Assembly (NCBI RefSeq): GCF_042647465.1
Contig: NZ_JBHRVN010000004.1
Source of the DNA: Wagnerdoeblera intermedia
GTDB taxonomy: Bacteria > Pseudomonadota > Alphaproteobacteria > Rhodobacterales > Rhodobacteraceae
Direction: 5' to 3' (one strand)
Length of the DNA: 64,000 bases
Part shown: positions 7,519 to 14,534 of the stretch, in pieces
Numbering within the stretch: position 1 is the first letter of the stretch
How the letters are laid out: the number at the start of each line of letters is the position of its first letter
The notes under the pieces: model-generated
Told to the model about the DNA's origin: nothing
The model's input: only the letters and a program-made list of their open reading frames with translations
Database searches by the model: none
Position numbers and translations under genes: made by a program

Positions 7519-8145
7519 TCAGCCCTGTGGTTCACGAACACCTTTGCGCCAGTCGGCCGGCAGGATGAATTCTCCCGCCCAGATCCCACGGCGGGCAGCT
7601 TTGGCCCGCGCCTCATGCGCGACATAATCGCGGCCGTACTGCGGAGCGGCCACCGCATGGCCTTCTTCGACCAGCCAGGCATTCAGATTGAGATCGCCCT
7701 GAAAGCAACGCCCGACGATCCGCCCATAGCGGTCGCGCCCTGTCTCTTCGCAGCGCACCGTACGGCGCTCTGTCCGGTTTTGCAGCGCAAGGGCCGCCGC
7801 CTGCCCGCAACGCCACTCCACGCCGCCTTTCCAGCAGCGCTGCGCGGATTCCGGGGCATCAATGGCATGCAGCCTGATGCGTTGCTTATGAATGTCGATG
7901 GTATCTCCGTCGATGACCGTCGCAATCCCCTGCAGGCCCGGGGCCTGTGGCTGGAGAGTGTCTGGCAGGTGTTTTTGCAGTTCCTGAGCGGCACGGCCCT
8001 TCAGGCCCTGGAAGGCCTCATCGAAATTTTTGGGCAGTTTCAGGTCGGGCAGGGCGAAAAACAGCCCCGCCATCCCGATTGCGGCCGCCCAGACAAGTGG
8101 TCCCGCCCGAAGGCGGCGGTTCAGATGACGTTTAAGCTTCTTCAT
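7519..8145 (-). CDS. thermonuclease (SNase) family protein, membrane-anchored or exported
   Basis: 208 residues. A basic N-terminus and one hydrophobic helix (about 15-33) suggest an anchor or signal. The SNase OB-fold follows: VIDGDTI, RLHAIDAPES, DRYGRIVG and the final ARAKAARRGIWAG. The Asp and Arg residues of the Ca-dependent staphylococcal nuclease site are recognisable (DGDT, RLHAIDAPE, RYGR). Probably a periplasmic nuclease; the substrate is inferred from the family. Stands alone beside the tRNA-Arg pair. Confidence 0.88.
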   Translation of the reverse strand: MKKLKRHLNRRLRAGPLVWAAAIGMAGLFFALPDLKLPKNFDEAFQGLKGRAAQELQKHLPDTLQPQAPGLQGIATVIDGDTIDIHKQRIRLHAIDAPESAQRCWKGGVEWRCGQAAALALQNRTERRTVRCEETGRDRYGRIVGRCFQGDLNLNAWLVEEGHAVAAPQYGRDYVAHEARAKAARRGIWAGEFILPADWRKGVREPQG

Positions 8146-8873
8146 GCCTCCGCTTAACGCAGGGCGAGCAAAGCTTTCCAGCCGCAGGTCTGATAATCGT
8201 TAATAAATTGCTAACAGATCTGTGACGGCCGGGTCGTGGGGAAGAGAGCTAATTGAGAAATATATTAAATTTTCTTTATATGATCATTAATAGTAGATTA
8301 TGACTGTTTAATAATAACCGTCATCTATTGGTCTTAAGGGGCGCAGCCCTGACCGCTCAACTCTCAGGCTGCCTCAGAACTTAGGTAAAAAGCTGTGACT
8401 ATCGCCCTCTGCCGGAGAGCCCGGATCTGATGCCCATCAGATCCGGGATGTTGATCGCACGGGTAAAGCGATGTGCGGGGCGGTGACGGACCTATTCCAG
8501 CGCGGCTGGTGTAAGTGAAGCAAGCAACATCCGGACGCGCGGCTTTGTCTTTTTGCCATGCTCTCGCGTTATTCGCCGGAAACCATTCCTCAAAGAATCT
8601 GCAGCCGTCTGGCCGACCAGTTGCCTCCCGAAAGTGAGCGACCATGAGTATCTGCACTCTGAGTGCACGGCTTATCCGATCCTTATGGGAGCGGCAGCCA
8701 GAAGGTTATATGGTCCTGCATACCCATAATTACGATATTAAGTTGTAATCATAATTAAGTTATTTTGATAAAATAAAGAATCCAGACCAGTCCCGCCGGT
8801 CTGAAGTCAATTTAATTTTTCACAGAAAATCTGCCTTAAGGGCAGGGGCACAACGCAGCGGCCCGGAAACGAC
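8146..8873. other. gene-free stretch with two AT-rich islands
   Basis: 728 bases without a convincing gene, bordered by the nuclease gene and the tRNA-Lys terminator. It holds two islands of about 17-18% GC (8251-8310 and 8721-8780) in a genome of roughly 62% GC. Between them is a 13-bp perfect inverted repeat at 8420-8447 without a T tract. A 97-codon open frame on the minus strand (8657-8364) has no recognisable domain and no convincing ribosome site, so it is not called. Confidence 0.7.
8420..8447. repeat. 13-bp inverted repeat in gene-free region
   Basis: CCCGGATCTGATG (8420-8432) and its exact complement (8435-8447) around CC. No U-tract follows on either strand, so it is not a standard terminator. 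Confidence 0.75.
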
Positions 8874-8904
8874 AAAAGCCGCAGCAATAATGCTGCGGCT
8901 TTTT
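8874..8904 (-). terminator. terminator of tRNA-Lys copy 2 (left)
   Basis: AAAAGCCGCAGCA/TGCTGCGGCTTTT stem with ATAA loop, directly after the tRNA read leftward. Confidence 0.88.
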
Positions 8905-8910
8905 GTAAAG

Positions 8911-8986
8911 TGGTGAGCCCGACAGGATTCGAACCTGTGACCCACTGATTAAAAGTCAGTTGCTCTACCAACTGAGCTACGGGCCC
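8911..8986 (-). tRNA. tRNA-Lys (anticodon TTT), left copy
   Basis: 76 nt with encoded CCA. Acceptor GGGCCCG, anticodon stem CTGA/TCAG region with loop CTTTTAA, T-arm with GGTTCGAATCC. Confidence 0.97.
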
Positions 8987-9000
8987 ACTTTGTAAGCGTT

Positions 9001-9029
9001 GATCTACAGCTTGTTACGGCTAAGGTCAA
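9001..9029 (-). promoter_or_regulatory. tRNA-Lys promoter, left copy
   Basis: Read leftward: TTGACC (9029-9024), 17-nt spacer, TAGATC (9006-9001), 14 nt before the tRNA. Confidence 0.7.
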
Positions 9030-9095
9030 GCGCTGCTTCAACTTTTTCCCTGCGACAAACGTGCCGATCGGAAAAAAGGTTCCACGTAAAATGAC

Positions 9096-9126
9096 AAAAG
9101 CCGCAGCAAAAATGCTGCGGCTTTTT
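9096..9126 (-). terminator. terminator of tRNA-Lys copy 1 (right)
   Basis: AAAAGCCGCAGCA/TGCTGCGGCTTTT stem with AAAA loop, immediately after the right-hand tRNA. Confidence 0.88.
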
Positions 9127-9133
9127 GTATAAG

Positions 9134-9209
9134 TGGTGAGCCCGACAGGATTCGAACCTGTGACCCACTGATTAAAAGTCAGTTGCTCTACCAACTGAGC
9201 TACGGGCCC
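9134..9209 (-). tRNA. tRNA-Lys (anticodon TTT), right copy
   Basis: Identical to the copy at 8911-8986, 223 bp away. Confidence 0.97.
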
Positions 9210-9227
9210 ACCGTTTCGGTGAGGGGT

Positions 9228-9256
9228 GATCTATAGTCGGGGTCGGGTGCGGTCAA
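9228..9256 (-). promoter_or_regulatory. tRNA-Lys promoter, right copy
   Basis: Read leftward: TTGACC (9256-9251), 17-nt spacer, TAGATC (9233-9228). Both boxes are identical to those of the left copy although the spacers differ. Confidence 0.7.
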
Positions 9257-9318
9257 CCCGCAAAAAGGAAAATTCCTTCCTACTGGTGAAAAAAATGCGA
9301 TGGCCCTATATGCGCCCC

Positions 9319-10146
9319 ATGGAAAACAGCGCACCCGCCCCCTTCACCTTTATGAAGATGCACGGACTCGGCAACGATTTCGTGGTGATTGACCGCCGTC
9401 AGGGCGGCCCTGAACTGACGACCGCCCTCGTTCGGGCGATCGGTGATCGTCACACCGGTGTGGGCTTTGACCAGCTGGCCACCATCGATCCCGATGAGGA
9501 GGCTCTCGCGCGACTGACCTTCTGGAACTCTGACGGCTCTCTCTCCGGCGCCTGTGGCAATGCCACACGCTGCATCGCGCGCCATCTCATCAATGAGACC
9601 GGGCTTAAAAGCTTCAACCTGCGGACCGAGCGCGGTTTTCTCGCCTGCGAAGACGCGGGCGACGGTCTGACGCGGGTGAATATGGGGGCGCCCCTGACCG
9701 AGTGGCAGGATATCCCCCTCAGCCATGCCATGGAGACCCTTCACCTCGACATCCCCGGTGACCCGGTCGCCACCGGCATGGGCAACCCGCATCTGACCTT
9801 CTTTGTTGACGATGCAGAAACCGTTGATCTTGCAGGTCTTGGAGCAAAGTTCGAACATCACCCCTTCTACCCGCAGCGCACCAATGTTGAGTTCGTTCAG
9901 GTCCTCGGCCCCAATGCCATCCGCCTGAAGATCTGGGAGCGCGGCGCGGGCATCACGCTTGCCTCGGGCACCTGCTCCTGTGCAGCGGCTGTGGCTGCGG
10001 CACGACGTGGCCTTACAGAGCGGCGCGTAACCGTTTATGTCGATGGCGGTCAGATCGGCATCGACTGGCGCGACGACGGGGTCTGGATGACGGCCCCCAC
10101 GGCACATGTCTTTACCGCAACCTTTACTCCGGACTTTCTGTCATGA
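9319..10146 (+). CDS. dapF: diaminopimelate epimerase
   Basis: Converts LL- to meso-diaminopimelate for lysine and peptidoglycan. 275 residues from the ATG at 9319. The two catalytic Cys motifs are intact: SGACGNATRC (Cys near 78) and ASGTCSCAAAV (Cys near 219). KMHGLGNDF marks the N-terminus. ATGs at 9310 and 9295 are in frame and no clear ribosome site decides between them. The stop overlaps the mtaB start (ATGA). Confidence 0.94.
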   Translation: MENSAPAPFTFMKMHGLGNDFVVIDRRQGGPELTTALVRAIGDRHTGVGFDQLATIDPDEEALARLTFWNSDGSLSGACGNATRCIARHLINETGLKSFNLRTERGFLACEDAGDGLTRVNMGAPLTEWQDIPLSHAMETLHLDIPGDPVATGMGNPHLTFFVDDAETVDLAGLGAKFEHHPFYPQRTNVEFVQVLGPNAIRLKIWERGAGITLASGTCSCAAAVAAARRGLTERRVTVYVDGGQIGIDWRDDGVWMTAPTAHVFTATFTPDFLS

Positions 10147-11411
10147 GCGTTCCTGTCTTTCATACCCTCGGCTGCCGGCTGAATGCCTATGAGTCTGAGG
10201 CCATGAAAGAACTGGCCGAACAGGCCGGGGTCAAAGGCGCGCATGTCGTCAATACCTGCGCCGTGACCGCAGAAGCCGTGCGCAAAGCCCGCCAGGAAAT
10301 CCGCCGCATCCGTCGCGAAAACCCCGACGCGCCCATCATCGTCACCGGCTGTGCCGCCCAGACAGAGCCTGAGACCTTCGCCAATATGCCCGAGGTCACC
10401 CGCGTCATCGGCAATACCGAGAAGATGCAGGCCTCGACCTGGAACGCCATGGTCCCCGATCTCATCGGCGAGACCGAGCGGGTGCAGGTCGACGATATCA
10501 TGTCGGTCAAAGAAACGGCAGGCCATCTCATTGACGGCTTCGGCCGACACCGCGCCTATGTCCAGGTGCAGAACGGCTGCGATCACCGCTGCACCTTCTG
10601 CATCATCCCCTTCGGTCGCGGTAACTCCCGTTCGGTCCCGGCAGGGGTGGTCATCGACCAGATCAAACGCCTGGTGGACCGTGGATTCCTTGAGGTGGTG
10701 CTGACCGGCGTCGATCTCACCTCCTGGGGTGCCGATCTGCCCGGAGAGCCGCGCCTCGGCGATCTGGTCATGCGCATTCTGAAACTCATCCCCGATCTGC
10801 CGCGTCTGCGGATCTCCTCGATCGACTCGATCGAGGCCGATGAGAACCTCATGCAGGCCATCGCCACTGAGCCGCGCCTGATGCCGCATCTGCATCTCTC
10901 GCTTCAGCATGGCGACAATATGATCCTCAAGCGGATGAAGCGTCGCCATCTGCGCGACGATGCGATCCGTTTTTGCGAAGAGGCGCGCTCGCTGCGCCCG
11001 GATATCGTCTTCGGCGCGGATATCATCGCAGGCTTCCCGACCGAGACCGAAGAGATGTTTGACAACTCTCTGCGCCTCGTCGATGACTGCGGTCTGACCT
11101 TCCTGCATGTCTTCCCCTACAGCCCGCGCAAAGGCACGCCCGCCGCGCGGATGCCCCAGGTCAAAGGCCCCTTCATCAAGGACCGCGCCGCCCGCCTGCG
11201 CGCCAAAGGTGACCAGGCCCTTGAAGCGCATCTTGCGTCGCAACAGGGTGTTATCCACCAGATCCTGATGGAATCCGCACAGCTTGGCCGCACGGGCCAG
11301 TTCACGGAAGTCAACTTCAGCATGCCGCAACCCGAGGGGCAGATCGTGACCGCGAAGATTACCGGACGCGCCGGCTCTGCCCTCACGGCCGATCAGGCTT
11401 TGGCTTTTTAA
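10143..11411 (+). CDS. mtaB: tRNA threonylcarbamoyladenosine methylthiotransferase MtaB
   Basis: Radical SAM enzyme that adds a methylthio group to t6A37 in tRNA. 422 residues: an N-terminal UPF0004 domain with three cluster-binding Cys (TLGCRLN, NTCAVT, TGCAAQ), the radical SAM motif CDHRCTFC at about 146-153, and a C-terminal TRAM-like region. The LGCRLN and NTCAVTAEA forms favour MtaB over MiaB. Translationally coupled to dapF. The stop codon runs straight into a dispersed GC-rich repeat. Confidence 0.93.
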   Translation: MSVPVFHTLGCRLNAYESEAMKELAEQAGVKGAHVVNTCAVTAEAVRKARQEIRRIRRENPDAPIIVTGCAAQTEPETFANMPEVTRVIGNTEKMQASTWNAMVPDLIGETERVQVDDIMSVKETAGHLIDGFGRHRAYVQVQNGCDHRCTFCIIPFGRGNSRSVPAGVVIDQIKRLVDRGFLEVVLTGVDLTSWGADLPGEPRLGDLVMRILKLIPDLPRLRISSIDSIEADENLMQAIATEPRLMPHLHLSLQHGDNMILKRMKRRHLRDDAIRFCEEARSLRPDIVFGADIIAGFPTETEEMFDNSLRLVDDCGLTFLHVFPYSPRKGTPAARMPQVKGPFIKDRAARLRAKGDQALEAHLASQQGVIHQILMESAQLGRTGQFTEVNFSMPQPEGQIVTAKITGRAGSALTADQALAF

Positions 11412-11452
11412 AATACTCTGCGGGGGTCCGGGGGCGCAAAGCCCCCGGGGCT
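11408..11452 (+). repeat. dispersed AAAATACTC / GC-hairpin repeat, copy A
   Basis: AAAATACTCTGCGGGGGTCC followed by stem CCGGGGGC/GCCCCCGG (11428-11435 with 11441-11448). Related copies at 34024-34063 and, inverted, 36031-36086. It starts inside the mtaB stop codon and may act in transcript ending or stability. Confidence 0.65.
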
Positions 11453-11486
11453 TCAAACTAAAACAGGGCCTCTCCCCTGTTTCCCT

Positions 11487-11515
11487 TGCAATTAAGCCAT
11501 TCCGCCGCTATATCC
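11487..11515 (+). promoter_or_regulatory. candidate promoter of the rimP-nusA-infB operon
   Basis: TTGCAA (11487-11492), 17-nt spacer, TATATC (11510-11515). It would give a leader of about 90 nt that contains the hairpin at 11571-11589. Confidence 0.5.
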
Positions 11516-11570
11516 TCTTCAACAGCGGCGTCGTCGGGGTCCAAACCTGATGACCCACCGGAATATGCAC

Positions 11571-11600
11571 ACGGGCCGCTATGGCCCGTTTTTTGTTTTG
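11571..11600 (+). terminator. leader terminator / attenuator before rimP
   Basis: Stem ACGGGCC (11571-11577) / GGCCCGT (11583-11589), loop GCTAT, then TTTTTTGTTTTG, only 11 bases before the rimP ATG. It lies downstream of the candidate promoter, so it can attenuate the operon; it may equally end read-through from mtaB. Confidence 0.65.
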
Positions 11601-11610
11601 GGGGTTCCCC

Positions 11611-12240
11611 ATGTCTGACCTGATTGCCAAAACCGCCATCGACCAGCGCCTCGCCGCTCTGGTGACCCCTGCCATCGAGGATCTGGGGTATGAGCTGGTG
11701 CGCATCCGCCTTATGGGTGGAAAAACGCGTATCCTGCAAATCATGGCAGATCGCCCGGAAGGCGGCATCAACGTGGATGACTGCGCGAAAATTTCGACCG
11801 CAGTCTCGGCGGTTCTCGATGTCGAGGATCCGATTGAAGATAACTACACCCTTGAGGTGTCGTCGCCCGGGATTGACCGGCCGCTGACGCGCCTGAAGGA
11901 CTTTGATATGTGGAACGGCTATGAGGCCCGGGTGGAAACCACCGAGCTGATTGACGGCCGTCGCCGCTTCAAGGGCTTCATTGCCGGCACTGAGGGCGAT
12001 GAGGTTCTCATCACCCTCGATGAGGGTGGTGAAGAGGTTACCATTGGTCTGCAGTTTGAATGGCTCTCCGATGCCAAGCTCATCCTCACCGATGAGCTGA
12101 TCGCTGAGATGCTGCGCCAGCGCAAAGAATCCGGTGCCTTTGATGGCGCGGACGTCGACGAATCCGGCTTCGAAGACATCGAGACGGAAGATCACGAAGA
12201 TGATGACGGGGAAGAAACCCCGGCACCGACCCGGCACTGA
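11611..12240 (+). CDS. rimP: ribosome maturation factor RimP
   Basis: Assists 30S assembly. 209 residues with the family segments GYELVRIRLMGG, GGINVDDCAKIS and VSSPGIDRPL (SPGxDRPL signature). The acidic tail after residue 165 is longer than in E. coli. The ATG at 11611 was chosen over an in-frame ATG at 11581 because it follows GGGGTT and the earlier one lies inside the terminator stem. nusA begins 12 bases after its stop. Confidence 0.95.
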   Translation: MSDLIAKTAIDQRLAALVTPAIEDLGYELVRIRLMGGKTRILQIMADRPEGGINVDDCAKISTAVSAVLDVEDPIEDNYTLEVSSPGIDRPLTRLKDFDMWNGYEARVETTELIDGRRRFKGFIAGTEGDEVLITLDEGGEEVTIGLQFEWLSDAKLILTDELIAEMLRQRKESGAFDGADVDESGFEDIETEDHEDDDGEETPAPTRH

Positions 12241-12252
12241 CAGGAGCCCGCA

Positions 12253-13863
12253 ATGGCCATTACCTCTGCCAACCAGCTTGAACTTCTGCAAACCGCTGAG
12301 GCGGTCGCGCGCGAGAAGATGATTGACCCTGACCTGGTGATCCAGGCCATGGAAGACAGTCTCGCCCGTGCCGCCAAGTCGCGGTATGGCGCGGATATGG
12401 ATATCCGTGTGAAGATCGACCGCAAAACCGGTCGTGCCACCTTCGCACGCATCCGCACCGTGGTCGAAGATGACGCGGTCGAGAATTATCACGCACAGCT
12501 GACCGTCAAGCAGGCGAAGTCCTATCTGGCAGATCCGCAGATCGGCGATGAAATCATCGACGAAGTGCCGCCGGTTGATCTGGGCCGCATCGCGGCACAA
12601 TCGGCCAAGCAGGTGATCCTTCAGAAGGTCCGCGAAGCTGAGCGTGACCGTCAGTACGAAGAGTTCAAAGACCGCCAGGGCACCATCATCAACGGGACCG
12701 TCAAGCGCGAAGAATACGGCAATGTCATCGTCGACATCGGTCGTGGCGAAGGCATCCTGCGTCGCAACGACAAGATCGGCCGCGAAAGCTACCGCATCGG
12801 CGACCGCATCCGCGCCTATGTCAAAGACGTGCGCCGCGAAGCCCGTGGCCCGCAGGTCTTCCTGTCGCGGACCGCGCCGGAATTCATGTCCGCGCTCTTC
12901 AAGATGGAAGTGCCGGAAATCTATGATGGCATCATCGAGATTAAAGCCGTGGCCCGTGACCCGGGTTCGCGCGCCAAGATCGCTGTGATCTCCTATGACA
13001 ACTCGATCGATCCGGTCGGGGCCTGCGTCGGTATGCGCGGTTCGCGCGTTCAGGCCGTGGTGAATGAGCTTCAGGGCGAGAAGATCGACATTATTCCGTG
13101 GAATGCGGATGTGGCGACCTTCCTCGTGAACGCTCTGCAGCCGGCAGAAGTCTCGAAAGTGGTCTTCGATGAAGATGCGTCGAAAATCGAAGTCGTGGTC
13201 CCGGATGAGCAGCTTTCGCTGGCTATCGGCCGTCGTGGTCAGAACGTGCGCCTGGCCTCGCAGCTGACCGCGCTTGATATCGACATCATGACCGAAGCCG
13301 ATGAATCGGCCCGCCGTCAGGCTGAATTCGCCGAGCGGACCAAACTCTTCATGGACACCCTTGATGTCGATGAGATGATGGCGCAGCTGCTGGTTGCTGA
13401 AGGCTTCACCAACCTCGAAGAGGTCGCCTATGTCGAGCTCGATGAGCTGCTTGGCATTGACGGCTTTGACGATTCGACCGCGTCTGAGCTTCAGGCCCGT
13501 GCCCGCGACTTCATCGAAGAGCAGGCCCGCAAAGCCCTCGAAGCCGCCCGTAAGGCCGGTGTTGAGGACAGCCTGATCAACTTCGAAGGCCTGACGCCCC
13601 AGATGCTGGAAGCGCTTGGCAAAGACGGCATCAAGTCGCTCGAAGACTTCGCGACCTGCGCCGACTGGGAACTGGCCGGTGGCTGGACCATGGAAAATGG
13701 TCAGCGCAAGAAAGACGTGGGCATCCTTGAGCAGTTCGACATGAACCTCGAGGAAGCACAGACCCTCATCATGACCGCACGTGTCATGCTGGGCTGGGTG
13801 GATCCGACTGAGCTGGAAACCGCCGACGAAGACGTTGAAGAAACCGAAGAGGACGAAGCCTGA
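12253..13863 (+). CDS. nusA: transcription termination/antitermination factor NusA
   Basis: 536 residues. N-terminal RNA-polymerase-binding domain, S1 domain (about 137-200, RGEGILRRNDKIG region), tandem KH domains (GACVGMRGSRVQAV and LAIGRRGQNVRLASQL), and two C-terminal acidic repeats rich in helix-hairpin-helix-like segments. Length and order are those of proteobacterial NusA. Second gene of the rimP-nusA-ylxR-infB operon. Confidence 0.97.
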   Translation: MAITSANQLELLQTAEAVAREKMIDPDLVIQAMEDSLARAAKSRYGADMDIRVKIDRKTGRATFARIRTVVEDDAVENYHAQLTVKQAKSYLADPQIGDEIIDEVPPVDLGRIAAQSAKQVILQKVREAERDRQYEEFKDRQGTIINGTVKREEYGNVIVDIGRGEGILRRNDKIGRESYRIGDRIRAYVKDVRREARGPQVFLSRTAPEFMSALFKMEVPEIYDGIIEIKAVARDPGSRAKIAVISYDNSIDPVGACVGMRGSRVQAVVNELQGEKIDIIPWNADVATFLVNALQPAEVSKVVFDEDASKIEVVVPDEQLSLAIGRRGQNVRLASQLTALDIDIMTEADESARRQAEFAERTKLFMDTLDVDEMMAQLLVAEGFTNLEEVAYVELDELLGIDGFDDSTASELQARARDFIEEQARKALEAARKAGVEDSLINFEGLTPQMLEALGKDGIKSLEDFATCADWELAGGWTMENGQRKKDVGILEQFDMNLEEAQTLIMTARVMLGWVDPTELETADEDVEETEEDEA

Positions 13864-13889
13864 TCTCAGGCTTCGGGATGTGACGTAAG

Positions 13890-14534
13890 ATGACCCGTGG
13901 TGGCAAAGAGAAGATGCAGGATGACCCCGAGCGCAAGTGTATTGCGACCGGGGAGGTCCAGCCGAAAGCCGGATTGATCCGCTTTGTTGCGGGTCCCGGC
14001 GGCGAGCTGTGCCCGGATCTGCTCGGAAAGCTGCCCGGGCGCGGTTTTTATGTCGCATCTGAGCGCGCAGCTCTTGAAAAAGCGGTCAGCAAGGGCCTTT
14101 TCTCCCGTGCTGCCCGCACTCAGGTCACCGTTCCGCCGGATCTCATCGATCTGATTGAACGGGGCCTGGCACGACGAGTGGCGGATCTTATCGCAATGGC
14201 GCGCAAAGCGGGCCAGGCGGTTTCGGGTCTGTCGAAGGTGAAGGACTGGCTGGAAAAAGGGCAGGCTGACATCCTGATCCAGGCCAGTGACGGGTCGGAG
14301 CGTGAGAAATCCCGCCTTCGTCCCCCGCGCGGAACGGATGCCTATATCGGCTGCCTGACCGCTGATGAATTGGGTTTGGCTTTCGGCCGTGAACGTGTCA
14401 TACACGGCGCGCTTGCGGCTGGTGGTCTCAACGAACGTGTTGTAGACGAAGCGGCAAGGCTTGCGGGGCTGCGAAATGTGCAGCCGCAGGCAGGTCGGCG
14501 GCGGGACCGCCGGGAAGGAAACGAAGACGCATGA
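13890..14534 (+). CDS. YlxR-type RNA-binding protein with L7Ae-like domain
   Basis: 214 residues. The N-terminal YlxR (DUF448) domain carries ERKCIATGE, IRFVAGPGGEL and LPGRGFYV; the middle region (about 85-180) has the look of an L7Ae/L30e fold, ending in CLTADELGLAFGRERVIHGAL. The fusion of both domains is the usual alphaproteobacterial form. Fixed position between nusA and infB; the start of infB overlaps its stop by 4 bases. YlxR of Bacillus has been linked to RNase P; whether that holds here is unknown. Confidence 0.9.
   Translation: MTRGGKEKMQDDPERKCIATGEVQPKAGLIRFVAGPGGELCPDLLGKLPGRGFYVASERAALEKAVSKGLFSRAARTQVTVPPDLIDLIERGLARRVADLIAMARKAGQAVSGLSKVKDWLEKGQADILIQASDGSEREKSRLRPPRGTDAYIGCLTADELGLAFGRERVIHGALAAGGLNERVVDEAARLAGLRNVQPQAGRRRDRREGNEDA

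Larger units (their letters stand above)
8874..9209. repeat. tandem duplication of a tRNA-Lys plus terminator unit
   Basis: Two direct copies (about 8871-8986 and 9093-9209, offset 223 bp) of terminator plus tRNA-Lys. tRNA parts are identical; the terminator loops differ (ATAA versus AAAA). The DNA between is unrelated apart from the promoter boxes. Confidence 0.88.

Noticed and set aside
8364..8657. 97-codon minus-strand frame in the gene-free stretch
   Set aside because: No domain, no ribosome site, and it crosses the palindrome at 8420-8447.
7174..9209. CRISPR array or mobile element suggested by direct repeats
   Set aside because: The repeats are tRNA genes with their terminators; no transposase, integrase or cas gene is present.
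11458..14058. 866-codon open frame antisense to rimP-nusA
   Set aside because: Shadow of two clearly real genes; no ribosome site or known motif.
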